Below are positions 18,306-28,500 of a stretch of DNA of 64,000 nucleotides, piece after piece (position 1 is the stretch's first letter; every line of letters begins with the position of its first letter). The position numbers and the translations under genes were made by a program. Origin of the DNA: Pirellulaceae bacterium (GTDB lineage Bacteria; Planctomycetota; Planctomycetia; Pirellulales; Pirellulaceae). The notes under the pieces are model-generated. The model was not told the DNA's origin. It saw only the letters and a program-made list of their open reading frames with translations, and did not search any database. Where the stretch lies: NCBI GenBank assembly GCA_022448315.1, contig JAKVCA010000016.1, positions 56,684-120,683 on the forward strand, written 5' to 3'.

Positions 18306-19316
18306 GTGGAAGTTCTGGTGACAGGAGGGGGCGGATTTCTAGGGCGATATATCGTTGAGGCTTGCGTCCGCAGAGGTGAGCAGGTTCGTATTTATGGGCG
18401 ACGGGAATATCCGTTTGCCCGAGAACTCGGAGTACGTTGCCATGTCGGTGATATTACCGATTACGACCGACTTGTCGAGGCGACTCGCGGAGTGGAAGTG
18501 GTTTACCATGCTGCCGCCATCGCAGGCATTTGGGGGAAATGGCAAACCTACTACGCGACCAACACGATCGGTGCGCACCGGGTTGTGGAAGCATGTCGAA
18601 CAAACCACGTCCCCAAGCTGGTTTTCACTTCAAGTCCGAGTGTCACTTTTGGGGGTGAGCCACAGGCGGGGGTGGATGAGACCGTTCCTTATCCCAAGCG
18701 GTTTCTTTGTCCGTATCCGCATACCAAGGCCTTGGCGGAGAGTCATGTTTTACAGGCCAATGATCCGGGTCGACTTTTGACTTGCGCGCTTCGGCCGCAC
18801 CTTATTTGGGGCCCGAGAGACGGGCATTTGATTCCTCGCCTCATTGATCGGGCCGAGTCGGGCCAGTTGAGGCGGGTCGGCGATGGGCAAAACCTTGTGG
18901 ACATGGTCTACGTCGAAAATGCAGCTTTGGCGCACCTGCAAGCCGCAGATGCACTCTCCGCGGAGAGTCCGGTGGCGGGTTCTGTCTATTTCATCAGTCA
19001 AGGTGAGCCGGTGAATTGCTGGAGCTGGATCAACGAAATTCTGAACCTGGCGGAAATTGAACCGATTCGAAAATCCATCAGCTTTCGTGCCGCCTGGTCG
19101 ATTGGAGCTTTTTTGGAGTCGATCTACAAACTTTCCGGAAAAACCGATGAGCCCAGAATGACTCGGTTTCTTGCGGCTCAACTTGCGTTACCCCATTATT
19201 TTTCGATCGAAAGAGCTCGGCGGGACTTTGGCTACCAACCTGTAGTCTCGAAAGATGAGGGGATGCGACGCTTGGCGGATTGGCTCCATCAGGATGGGGG
19301 TGGGGCAACGTCCTGA
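18306..19316 (+). CDS. NAD-dependent epimerase/3-beta-HSD family reductase (OleD-like)
   Basis: Extended SDR of about 336 residues with N-terminal VTGGGGFLG and active-site Y137-x3-K141 (YPHTK). The sequence style (VVYHAAAIAGIWG, FTSSPSV, RPHLIWGPRDGHLIPRL, VDMVYVENAA) matches the 3-beta-hydroxysteroid dehydrogenase group that includes the 2-alkyl-3-ketoalkanoate reductase OleD. The GTG at 18306 is chosen over a TTG at 18303 because AGGGG lies 8 bases upstream. It is coupled to the preceding SDR. The OleA, OleB and OleC partners are not in this window, so a hydrocarbon pathway is not established; reduction of a lipid or acyl substrate is the likely theme. Confidence 0.88.
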   Translation: MEVLVTGGGGFLGRYIVEACVRRGEQVRIYGRREYPFARELGVRCHVGDITDYDRLVEATRGVEVVYHAAAIAGIWGKWQTYYATNTIGAHRVVEACRTNHVPKLVFTSSPSVTFGGEPQAGVDETVPYPKRFLCPYPHTKALAESHVLQANDPGRLLTCALRPHLIWGPRDGHLIPRLIDRAESGQLRRVGDGQNLVDMVYVENAALAHLQAADALSAESPVAGSVYFISQGEPVNCWSWINEILNLAEIEPIRKSISFRAAWSIGAFLESIYKLSGKTDEPRMTRFLAAQLALPHYFSIERARRDFGYQPVVSKDEGMRRLADWLHQDGGGATS

Positions 19317-19376
19317 ATCCAATGTTGAGATCCGGTCTTTGCTGCTTGCCAAAACCCTTTTGAATCGGTACCTTCG

Positions 19377-19393
19377 GGGGTTTCCAAAACCCC
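19377..19393. repeat. small inverted repeat just before the ketosynthase gene
   Basis: GGGGTTT and AAACCCC (7 bp, 3-base loop) end 15 bases before the ATG at 19409. It could be a leader hairpin, a weak terminator of the preceding gene pair, or chance. Confidence 0.3.
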
Positions 19394-19408
19394 TCTAAAT
19401 ACGGCCTT

Positions 19409-20671
19409 ATGAACGCTTCTTCGTCCTCTAATCGCCCAGATCATCAGCGGATTGTACTTACCGGGATCGGTATGACCGCGCCCAACGGTAATGATTTGGC
19501 AACCTACCGACAAAGCCTATTGGACGGACGCAGCGGCGTATCGGACTACGAGATTCGCTACGTTGGCAAAACCTATGCAGGGATTTGCGATTTTGACGCG
19601 AAAAAGCATCAGTCCAAAAAGGATGTGCGACGTGGAACTCGGGCTGGCAGTGTCGGGATCTATTGTGCCAACGAGGCGATCTTGAACTCCGGTGTGGATT
19701 GGGAAAACACGGACAGAAGCCGGATTGGGGTCTACATCGGCGTTACCGAGCACGGCAATGTTGAGACCGAGAATGAGGTCTACGAACTCTCTCAGTTCAA
19801 TTATGACACCAAGTTTTGGTCGCATCACCACAATCCACGAACGGTGGCGAATAACCCCGCGGGTGAGATTGCCTTGAACATGAAAATTACTGGGCCGCAC
19901 TACACCATTGGTGCTGCCTGTGCAGCGGGGAATGCAGGACTTATTCAGGGGGCCCAGATGCTGCAACTGGGTGAATGTGATCTAGCCATCACCGGTGGGG
20001 TCTCCGAGAGCATTCACACCTTTGGAATCTTTGCAAGTTTCGCCAGTCAGGGTGCTTTGGCATCCCAAGGCGAAGCGGAGAAAGCATCACGTCCCTTCGA
20101 CATTAACCGGGACGGAATTGTTGTTGCCGAAGGGGGCTGTGTTTTCGTCTTGGAAAGGCTCTCCGATGCGAAAAAACGTGACGCGGCCATTCTCGGGGAA
20201 CTCGTGGGTTATGCGATCAATACGGATGCAACCGACTTCGTGTTGCCGAATCCGGAGCGGCAGGCCCAATGCGTCTCGCTGGCGTTGAAAAAGGCGGGCC
20301 TTGCACCCGAGCAGATTGACATCGTGAGTACCCATGCCACGGGCACCGACCTTGGGGATGCCCAGGAATGTAAGGCCTTGCGAGAAGTTTTCGCGGGAAC
20401 GACGACCACGCATTTCAATAACACAAAAAGTTACATCGGCCATGCGATGGGAGCTGCAGGAGCTCTGGAATTGGCGGGTAACCTGAAGGCATTTCAGGAT
20501 GGAGTTTGCCATCCCACGATTAATGTTGACGAACTTGATCCGGAGTGTGCGTTGCCCGGGTTGGTAATTAATGAGCCGAAAGAGATTGGCAAGACCGACT
20601 ATATCCTCAACAATTCCTTTGGTATGTTGGGAATCAACTCGGTTGCGGTGATCAAAAGATTTACGGGCTAA
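19409..20671 (+). CDS. beta-ketoacyl-ACP synthase (KAS II/FabF type)
   Basis: Condensing enzyme of 420 residues that extends an acyl chain with a malonyl-ACP unit. The catalytic triad is Cys-His-His: C171 (GAACAAGN), H309 (STHATGTDLGD) and H345 (KSYIGHAMGAAG). The replacement of the common nucleophile context TACA(T/A) by GAACAAG and of NTHGTGT by STHATGT marks it as a divergent KS rather than the housekeeping FabF. There is no adjacent chain-length-factor copy, so it is not an arrangement of the type II aromatic polyketide sort. It is followed at 192 bases by an ACP gene. Likely role: elongation in a dedicated acyl pathway. Confidence 0.93.
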   Translation: MNASSSSNRPDHQRIVLTGIGMTAPNGNDLATYRQSLLDGRSGVSDYEIRYVGKTYAGICDFDAKKHQSKKDVRRGTRAGSVGIYCANEAILNSGVDWENTDRSRIGVYIGVTEHGNVETENEVYELSQFNYDTKFWSHHHNPRTVANNPAGEIALNMKITGPHYTIGAACAAGNAGLIQGAQMLQLGECDLAITGGVSESIHTFGIFASFASQGALASQGEAEKASRPFDINRDGIVVAEGGCVFVLERLSDAKKRDAAILGELVGYAINTDATDFVLPNPERQAQCVSLALKKAGLAPEQIDIVSTHATGTDLGDAQECKALREVFAGTTTTHFNNTKSYIGHAMGAAGALELAGNLKAFQDGVCHPTINVDELDPECALPGLVINEPKEIGKTDYILNNSFGMLGINSVAVIKRFTG

Positions 20672-20863
20672 GACGCATCCCGGCAATCTTTTCACGCTTT
20701 AGGAACACGTAAGACAAATTTTTTTCAAATGAATGGTTGAGTGGATCGGCTTGGGATTGAAGATATCTTGAGAAGCTGGCTGATTGCTCGCTTGTTTGCT
20801 GATCAGAGTTCACAGGGATTCTGGCACGTTTCAATCCATTCGGCATCTTGGAGTAACAGCTGA

Positions 20864-21121
20864 ATGACGCCTGGTGAAATCAGAACCGCGGTCTTGGACA
20901 TTCTCGAAGGTATTGCCCAAGATGATGATTTGGGGCAACTCGATGATTCTGTAGCGTTTCGTGAACAACTCGAACTAGACAGCATGGACTTTCTAGATAT
21001 CGTGATGGAACTGAGGAAACGTTACCGTGTTCAGATTCCCGAAGAGGACTACCCCAAACTGGAAAGCATGGGGAGCACGGTGGAATATCTGACCCCGCTG
21101 ATGGCTGACATCTCAGCCTAA
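20864..21121 (+). CDS. acyl carrier protein
   Basis: An 85-residue acidic four-helix carrier. The phosphopantetheine attachment serine is S40 in LELDSMDFLD, the equivalent of the DSL motif with Met replacing Leu. The second half (VMELRKRYRVQIPEEDYPKL) is typical helix III. The altered DSM and its place directly after a ketosynthase suggest a pathway-specific ACP rather than the general AcpP. Confidence 0.93.
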   Translation: MTPGEIRTAVLDILEGIAQDDDLGQLDDSVAFREQLELDSMDFLDIVMELRKRYRVQIPEEDYPKLESMGSTVEYLTPLMADISA

Positions 21122-21310
21122 GGTGAGACGCAGGAGGCGATGGCCGTTGAGTGGGGCTTAGGAAGCTTTTGAGTCTTGGAATTCACCTCCCGACGCGAAA
21201 CGGCGAAGAACCGCGTGTCCCACAACCAAGCATTAACCTGATATCTTGTCGCGCGTAACGCATGGATGCGGGACATCGACGACGAATGTTGAATTCGGTT
21301 GGCAGCCTCC

Positions 21311-22699
21311 ATGTATGACACAATTATCATCGGCGCGGGAATGTCAGGCTTGGCTGCCGGCATTCGGCTGGCTTATTACGACCAAAAGGTCTGTATTCTT
21401 GAACGCCATACGACGATCGGTGGATTGAATTCATTCTATCGACTCAATGGCCGTGATTATGACGTTGGGTTACACGCGGTCACGAACTTCACACCGAAAG
21501 GGACCAAAAAGGGCCCTCTCGCTCGACTTCTTAGGCAGCTGAGATTCAAGTGGGACGATTTTTCCTTGTCCGAGCAGGTTGAGTCTTCCATTGCGTTCCC
21601 GGGGGTCAACTTGAAGTTCAGTAATGAAATGGATTTGCTACGGTCCGAAATTGCGTCCTGTTTTCCCGATCAGGTGGATCCGTTTGAGCGATTGCTCGGG
21701 AAGATCGTCGAGTATGATGACCTCAACCAGGAAATTTATGAACAATCCACTCGCGAGGTACTCGACGAGATCTTCACGGAACCACTCCTCGTTGAAATGT
21801 TGCTGTGTCCGTTGATGTGGTATGGCAATGCTCGTGAAGATGATATGGATTTTGGTCAGTTCTGCATCATGTTTCGTAGCATCTTTCTCGAAGGCTTCGC
21901 TCGCCCATTCAAAGGGGTCCGGCTCATCCTCAAAAATCTGGTTCGTCGTTTTCGATCGCTCGGTGGAGAATTGCTTCTCAGAAAAGGGGTGAGCCAGATC
22001 AAGTTGGACGAGGGGCGTGCTGTTGGAGTCGTGCTCGACAACGGTGACGAAATCGAAGGTCGAAATATCCTGAGTTCTGTCGGACGGGTCGAAACCGATC
22101 GGCTATGTCTGGGGAGCGGGGCTTCACAGGTCGCGAAGGCGGGGCAACTTTCGTTTGTTGAGACCATTTCTATCCTAGACCGCCAGCCTCGAGATCTGGG
22201 TCACGAACAGACGATTGTTTTCTACAACGACTCGAACAAGTTTCACTGGCGGCGTCCAGTCGACGAGATGTGCGATGTCCGGACTGGGGTCATTTGCTCC
22301 CCCAATAATTTTCGTTATTCGCCCGATGACGGTGATTTGGCGGATGGTGTGATTCGGATCACGGCTCTTGCGGATTATCATCGGTGGGGAAATTTGGACG
22401 AAGACGACTATCGTTTGGCGAAGATCAAGTGGAGCGACCAGGTCACCGCAGCGGCGATCAAATTCATGCCAGACTATCGAAGATTTGTAATCGATTCAGA
22501 CATGTTTACACCGAACACGATTCGGCGGTTCACATGGCACGATAACGGCGCGGTTTATGGTGCCCCTGAGAAAATTCTTGATGGTTCCACCGACTGGCAG
22601 AATCTTTATCTCTGCGGCACAGATCAGGGATACGTCGGCATTGTCGGATCCATCATGAGTGGGTTGACCATTGCCAATCGGTACTGTTTGGCCCCTTGA
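21311..22699 (+). CDS. FAD-dependent oxidoreductase, phytoene desaturase/retinol saturase-like (first copy)
   Basis: A 462-residue flavoprotein with N-terminal dinucleotide motif IIIGAGMSGLAAG, an acidic strand end LER, then IGGLNSFYRLNGRDYDVGLH, and a C-terminal FAD-closing segment LYLCGTDQGYVGIVGSIMSG. This domain order is that of CrtI-type desaturases and the related saturases/isomerases. ATG at 21311 is preferred over a TTG at 21299 because it sits four residues before the Rossmann strand. The substrate is unknown; between an ACP gene and a second copy, an acyl or polyene chain is likelier than phytoene. It shares fold but little close identity with the following gene. Confidence 0.88.
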   Translation: MYDTIIIGAGMSGLAAGIRLAYYDQKVCILERHTTIGGLNSFYRLNGRDYDVGLHAVTNFTPKGTKKGPLARLLRQLRFKWDDFSLSEQVESSIAFPGVNLKFSNEMDLLRSEIASCFPDQVDPFERLLGKIVEYDDLNQEIYEQSTREVLDEIFTEPLLVEMLLCPLMWYGNAREDDMDFGQFCIMFRSIFLEGFARPFKGVRLILKNLVRRFRSLGGELLLRKGVSQIKLDEGRAVGVVLDNGDEIEGRNILSSVGRVETDRLCLGSGASQVAKAGQLSFVETISILDRQPRDLGHEQTIVFYNDSNKFHWRRPVDEMCDVRTGVICSPNNFRYSPDDGDLADGVIRITALADYHRWGNLDEDDYRLAKIKWSDQVTAAAIKFMPDYRRFVIDSDMFTPNTIRRFTWHDNGAVYGAPEKILDGSTDWQNLYLCGTDQGYVGIVGSIMSGLTIANRYCLAP

Positions 22700-22783
22700 T
22701 CGTGAATCACATTTTCGACCGGATGATGCAAGCTTCAAGTGGAACTGCTGCCTTCTTCGTGCCTCTGACTTTTTGACGTCGTT

Positions 22784-24217
22784 ATGCCAAAAGATTTCTT
22801 AAAAGATGCGAAGCCCAATTACGATGTCATTGTGATTGGGAGTGGTCTAGGCGGGATGACGACCGCCAACATTCTGGCCAAGTCCGGCTATTCCGTTTTG
22901 TTGCTGGAACAGCACTACAAACTTGGAGGGATGGCGACCTGGTTCAAAAGGCCGGGAGGGAAGATCTTTGATATTTCCTTACACGGGTTTCCCTACGGCA
23001 TGGTGAAGAGTTGCCGACGATACTGGTCTCAGGATATTGCAGACCAGATCGTCCAATTGAAAGGGGTTCGCTTTGACAACCCGATGTTCTCCTTGACCAC
23101 CACGTACAATCGAAACGATTTTACGAATCTTCTATGCAACGATTTTGGGGTCGAAGAGGCGAAGATCAAAGAGTTTTTTGACTTTGCTCGCGGGATGAAC
23201 TTTTATGATGATCAGAAGATCACGACGGGGCAGTTGTTCGAGCGATTTTTTCCCGGCCGACAGGACGTCGTTCGTCTGCTGATGGAGCCAATCGTCTACG
23301 CCAACGGTTCAACCCTTGAGGATCCTGCTCTGACCTATGGAATTGTCTTTTCGAATTTCATGTCCAAGGGCGTCTTCACTTTCAAAGGTGGAACCGACCA
23401 GCTGGTGAAGAGGATGCATCAGGAGATGAAAGACAATGGCGTGGATTCCCGAATCAACTGCTCGGTTGAATCGGTCAATGTCGAGCGTGGGAAGGTAAAA
23501 AGCGTGACCGTCAACGGTCGAGAAATCAATGCAAAAGCGGTCATCTCCAACGCCAATCTTTCGACAACCATCTTCAAGATGGTCGGCGCAGAAAAATTCG
23601 ACAAGGACTTTTTGGATGAGGCTCGCGATGTTCGCCTGAACAGCACCAGTACCCAAGTCTACATGTCGCTGAAAGAGGGCGAGCAGGTTGAACATTCGAC
23701 GGGAGATCTGTTGTTCAGTTCGACGTCCAAGGAGTTTTCAACGGACAAGTTGCTCAGCCGTGAGATCACGAGTCGGACCTTCTCATTCTACTATCCGGAC
23801 CTTCGCCCTAACCCCAAGAATCGCTGCTTTATTGTGTCCAGCACCAATGCCAACTACGAGGACTGGTCGACGCTTTCCAAGGAGGATTATGAGGAGAGCA
23901 AACGAGAACTCGTCGAAAACACGCTTGATGCACTCGAGGAGTATGTTCCAAATTGTCGGGAGAAGATCGATCATGCGGAGGCAGCAACGCCACTGACATT
24001 TGAACACTATACTCGCCATGAACGAGGTTCCAGTTTCGGGACCAAGTTTGAAGGACTGGGAGTGAGTCGAGGTTTACCGGAGCAGATTCAGGGGCTCTAC
24101 CACGCCGGGAGTTGCGGCATCATCATGTCTGGCTGGTTAGGTACCATCAATTACGGTGTGATTGTTGCGAATGACGTTGACTCTCTGCTGATGAAGCAGG
24201 CGAGTTCCGTTTCTTGA
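22784..24217 (+). CDS. FAD-dependent oxidoreductase, phytoene desaturase/retinol saturase-like (second copy)
   Basis: A 477-residue paralogue of the preceding gene: [20 protein letters not shown], strand end [15 protein letters not shown], and C-terminal [17 protein letters not shown]. The mid-protein differs strongly from copy one ([31 protein letters not shown]). The [11 protein letters not shown] stretch matches the substrate-cofactor segment of CrtI/retinol saturase proteins. No cleavable signal or membrane helix is evident; peripheral membrane association is usual for the family. It starts at ATG 22784, 85 bases after copy one. Confidence 0.88.
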   Translation: MPKDFLKDAKPNYDVIVIGSGLGGMTTANILAKSGYSVLLLEQHYKLGGMATWFKRPGGKIFDISLHGFPYGMVKSCRRYWSQDIADQIVQLKGVRFDNPMFSLTTTYNRNDFTNLLCNDFGVEEAKIKEFFDFARGMNFYDDQKITTGQLFERFFPGRQDVVRLLMEPIVYANGSTLEDPALTYGIVFSNFMSKGVFTFKGGTDQLVKRMHQEMKDNGVDSRINCSVESVNVERGKVKSVTVNGREINAKAVISNANLSTTIFKMVGAEKFDKDFLDEARDVRLNSTSTQVYMSLKEGEQVEHSTGDLLFSSTSKEFSTDKLLSREITSRTFSFYYPDLRPNPKNRCFIVSSTNANYEDWSTLSKEDYEESKRELVENTLDALEEYVPNCREKIDHAEAATPLTFEHYTRHERGSSFGTKFEGLGVSRGLPEQIQGLYHAGSCGIIMSGWLGTINYGVIVANDVDSLLMKQASSVS

Positions 24218-24297
24218 GAGGCCCACATCAAGGTGATCCTTGATGACAGTAACTCAATTCAATTTTCATTTCATTTTTGCGTAAGGAAACGTCCGTT

Positions 24298-24732
24298 ATG
24301 GCGTCGTTGACGTTCGAGCAGATTCAGGATTGCATTCCCCATCGCCCACCGATGCTGCTGGTTGACGAGTGCGTAAATCTGGAAGACGACCAAATCCATT
24401 GCCGGAAGTCGTTCAGCGGTGAGGAACACTTTGTTCAGGGGCACTACCCTGGGAGGCCCATCGTTCCCGGTGTGATCTTGACCGAGTGTACGGCTCAGAC
24501 CGCGGCGATTTTACTTTCAACAAAGGTTGATGATGCTGAAGGTGTGCCGGTGCTTACTCGAATTCAGGATGCGAGGTTCAAGCAGTTGGTCAAGCCGGGC
24601 GATACAATTGACATTCATGTGACATTGAATGATTCGTTATCCAACGCATTCTTTTTGACAGGTAAAGTCCAACTCAACGGCCGCCTCGCAGTTCGGGTGG
24701 AACTGGCGTGTGCACTCGCGAAAATGGATTGA
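24298..24732 (+). CDS. 3-hydroxyacyl-ACP dehydratase, FabZ-like hotdog protein
   Basis: Single hotdog-fold dehydratase of 144 residues. The FabZ catalytic pair is present: H49 in GHYPGRPIVPGV and E63 in ILTECTAQ, preceded by PHRPPMLLVDE. It would remove water from 3-hydroxyacyl-ACP to give trans-2-enoyl-ACP. The ATG at 24298 follows AAGGAAACG. It is 18 bases from the enoyl reductase gene, so the two are cotranscribed. It is shorter in its N-terminal region than many housekeeping FabZ proteins. Confidence 0.94.
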   Translation: MASLTFEQIQDCIPHRPPMLLVDECVNLEDDQIHCRKSFSGEEHFVQGHYPGRPIVPGVILTECTAQTAAILLSTKVDDAEGVPVLTRIQDARFKQLVKPGDTIDIHVTLNDSLSNAFFLTGKVQLNGRLAVRVELACALAKMD

Positions 24733-24750
24733 TGCCCAGGGGCCGTGACT

Positions 24751-25551
24751 ATGGATTTTCTTAAGCTTGCTGGCAAAACAATTGTCGTCTTTGGTGTGGC
24801 AAATCGTAAAAGCGTTGCGTGGCATGTTGCCAAGTCTCTTGAGGAATGTGGAGCGCAGGTGATCTATGTGGTTCGGAGCGAACAACGTCGCGATAGCCTG
24901 ACCAAGTTGTTAGCGGATCGTGAAGTGCATGTCTGTGACGTCGAATTCGAGGAGCAGATTGACGCTTTGAGTCAAGCGATCGGAGATGCTCATCCTCAAA
25001 TCGACGGACTGGTTCATTCCATCGCGTTTGCGGATTACGAAGGCGGCATGAAGCCGTTTCATGAAACGGGCAAAAAGCAGTTCTTAAGAACGGTCGACAT
25101 TTCCTGCTATTCTTTGATTGCCATCTCGAATGCGTTTCGTGATGTGCTTCGCCCAGACGCCTCGGTGGTGACCATGTCGATTTCGACCACCAAGATGGCG
25201 AGCGAGAACTATGGATTTATGGCACCCATTAAAGCCGCCCTGGATTCGTCGATGGCCTTCCTAACGAAGAGTTTCAGCCAGTTTTCACAAGTTCGGTTTA
25301 ATGCCGTGGGTGCGGGGCTTTTGAAGACATCGGCGTCGGCCGGCATTCCCGGTTATGTTGACTCCTATCTGTTTGCTGAACAAGTCATTCCAAGAGGGCA
25401 AGCGCTCTCGACTCAGGAGGCTGCCGATGTTGCCGTTTTTCTACTTAGCCCTCGCTCCTCAGGAATTGTCGCACAGACCCTCGTTGTGGATGCAGCCATG
25501 TCGATCAATTATTTTGATGACCAGGTGATTGCCAAATCCGTTGGCAATTGA
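24751..25551 (+). CDS. enoyl-ACP reductase, FabI-like SDR
   Basis: NAD(P)H-dependent SDR of 266 residues with FabI traits: [14 protein letters not shown] in place of the common GVAS/ANxxSIAWGIA, VVRSE after strand two, HSIAFA, and the catalytic pair Y154 and K161 (YGFMAPIK) with the six-residue spacing specific to enoyl-ACP reductases rather than the three-residue spacing of ordinary SDRs. The later segment [16 protein letters not shown] replaces the FabI RTLAASGI. It completes a KS-KR-DH-ER-ACP set with the upstream genes. The ATG at 24751 has AGGGG upstream; a GTG lies two codons before. It ends 36 bases from the convergent pentaheme gene. Confidence 0.92.
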   Translation: MDFLKLAGKTIVVFGVANRKSVAWHVAKSLEECGAQVIYVVRSEQRRDSLTKLLADREVHVCDVEFEEQIDALSQAIGDAHPQIDGLVHSIAFADYEGGMKPFHETGKKQFLRTVDISCYSLIAISNAFRDVLRPDASVVTMSISTTKMASENYGFMAPIKAALDSSMAFLTKSFSQFSQVRFNAVGAGLLKTSASAGIPGYVDSYLFAEQVIPRGQALSTQEAADVAVFLLSPRSSGIVAQTLVVDAAMSINYFDDQVIAKSVGN

Positions 25552-25587
25552 GGCAATCTGCCCTTTCTAATGCCCTGCAGAAGTGGC

Positions 25588-28500
25588 TCAGGGCGATTGG
25601 AGGTTGGTTGTGGCTCCCTCGACTGGGATTCGGTTTGCCGTGTAATAACCTGCCGACGGAAAAAAAATCGCTGCATCGGCTGTAAGGTTCTCGAGTGTGA
25701 ATTCGTACACAAAGCCTTTCCGAAGTTCTCCGATGAGCTGGAGGTCAACCGAGAGGCCATCTTCTGCCACGCGGATCTCGGCAACCGACTCCTTTCGCCG
25801 TCGAGCGTCGGTCCCACCGTATTGAGGTGTCGAAAGGCGGGTGTACGATTCAATGAGGTAATTTCCGACCATCTCCGCTTTCGATCGATTGACTGGCTTT
25901 GTGAAGTGAAGTCGGAACCCTTGCTTCAGGATGTTGATTTCAGCAATGCCGCAAGGGATCTGATCCGCTTGGTATCGTAGCCTCAACAGGGTCCCAAGAT
26001 TGTTGGCGCCCCCCCAACCACTGTCTCGAATACCGCCGATGTAAAGCTCTCCGCGTGGCGAAACGGCACAGGTGATGGGCCCCAACAAGAGCTGTTGAGC
26101 GTCGTCTGCGGTCTTTGAAAACGGGTAGATTCCACCCTGAAGGACACCATCGACCATTTCGGTACTCATTCGAACAAGTCGTCGAGTATCGTATTCGCAT
26201 CCGATCAGGTGCCCTTCAAACGGTCCGAAGGCTGTTGTCGAAGGCCGCTCGGAATTTTGAACTTCCGACGGGGTCTCCAGGAAACAGATGCCGTTGACGC
26301 TTCTGGTCCATGGATGAGGGATATTGATCGCGGGAGGAGTCAAATCAAACTCAAGTCCCTCTTTTTTCTCCCACGCATTGATGAAACCAAAACGTTTCCC
26401 TGGCTGAACATGGTTGAGCTCGTTGAATGGGTTGTAGTTGCCTTGATTGTCGGTGACCACAATCAGACCTTTCCGGTTTTGGGCGAGGCCAATCGGAAAG
26501 CGGTGGCCGCCGCTAAGCGTTTTGATGTCGTATCTCTGATGAGAGGATTCAGGGCTAGTCGGAGGGATAAGCTTCAGGACCTGACCGCGAAACTTTGAAG
26601 CCCGCTTTTCCCGTTGATCTTGCTGACATGAAAGTGCAATCAAGTAGCTGCCATCAGGTTCGCGCGGCAAGCCCACTGCCCAGTCGTGATAGTCAACCGT
26701 GTGCCCCCAACCTGAGGCTAGGGTTCTAACGGAATCAAAATCATTGTCTTGATCGGTATCCAGCAATCGCAAGAGCGCGAATTTGTTCACCACGTCGACA
26801 TACTCATCGGTTGCGTAGATCCCAAAAGGTGCCGCCAATTCATCGCCAATCACGCGAGCTTGGTCTTCGAGTCGGTCCGCATTGGTATCAATGACTTCCC
26901 AGATTCTTCCTTTTAACGACGCTACATAAAGTTTGCCACTTGGTGACCAAGAGAGCGCCGTAGGCATCCAGTCTTCGTTGACGGGGATTTGTTCCGTTTT
27001 GAAGCCAGGAGCAATTTCTGAGTTTAGGAATGCAGTGGACCCCTCTGTATCATCAGTCTTAGTTATCTCTTGCAGTTGGTCGACCGGCAGACGGGTTGAG
27101 TAATCAAGTTGGATGGTAAGTGCACCATCCTCTCCGGCCAAAAACTCGAAGCTCTGATTTTCTGGATCCCAGTTCGCACCCTCAGAAAAATGAGCAAGCT
27201 GCCACGGAAGCGGATTTTTGAGATTCAGGATTTGGTCATCAGCGACAACAGAATCAGCTTCGCCTGTCAGGGTGATATCCGGAGCAAGTCGAACACGTTG
27301 CCTTTCCTGCAGGCCTTCCCAGCGAACTTGCCGAGTAAATCCTGTTGCTTCAAAACCTGCATTGAGCTGCCCGGCGGAGCGGGGCTCGAATCGTTGGATG
27401 AGATGGACAGTTTGGCTTTTGTCATTCTGCGTCGTTTCGGATTCTGCAAATGTCATGACGCACTTGACCTCAAGGCCGCCTTTGACCCAATGCCAACTCT
27501 CCGCCTCAGTTACAAATTGGCCCCGATTGATGGGTGAAAGCCATTGGTCGTTTCGCTCAATCTGCCACTCGGCGTGATCGCCCTTAAAATCCATGATTGG
27601 AGGTCCGCCAGGTTCCCAGAACCAAGTCTTGCCTTCCGTGTATTGCCTTGCCACATCTCCCAGCCACCAATGGCTTAAACGGCCCGTTTCCAGATCAAAA
27701 AGTATCGTGTTGCGATTGGGCAGGGCGATCACAAGCGGCTTCGTCAGCGTGGCCCCTTTGATCCGCATCACATCGGTCAAAACTCGAGCATTTTGTTGGG
27801 TTCGATGGTTGCCATGACGGACGATCCGGACTGGATTAGCCCGGGGAGGTTCAAAGCCTGGCGTATTGATGGTTTGCCAGAGACTGGAAAGTTGTTGTTC
27901 GAGGTTCTCATTGAGGACACCTTGTACAGGTACCTGCACGCTCGGCATTTCCATGCGTGGTGTCATTCTCGCCGGTGCCCGGACCCATCTTTCAAACCAT
28001 GATCTGCGAATCCACTGATCAACCTCGGATAGGCTTGGACCAAGGTTTTGAGGTTCCGAACCAATCGGCTGCTGCTTTCCAATCCCATGGCATGACGTGC
28101 AACCAAATCCGTCGGTTGTTACAAGGCGTGGTCCGGTGATCGCAGCAGTGGCAATGGTTACTTCCGTGGGTGGGGCTTGAACGCCCTCCACCTGAGCATC
28201 GAGTGCTTGGTAGTGCTGCTGAATGCGAAGGCGGTCTTTCTCGTCCAGATTGTATCGAGGCATTCGTATCGTAAGCCAATCACGTCGCCGAAGCCCCTTG
28301 CCCATCACCAGGGACCAGGCCTCATCCGTGAGTTTGTCTCCAACACCGTTCAGCGCCGGGGGACGCACCAAAACGGGATTGATCCCGGCTTTTGCAAACC
28401 ATTTGTCGTATTGAAGTAAATTCTTTTCGATACCTCCCGAGAAATTACGACTGTGACATTGAGCACAGCCAAGCCTTTTGATCTGCAGTGAAACGGGAAG

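Noticed and set aside
17449-25551. Naming the acyl cluster a ladderane, carotenoid or PUFA cluster
   Set aside because: No radical-SAM genes, phytoene/squalene synthase or multidomain Pfa synthase is present; only the general acyl-pathway nature is supported.
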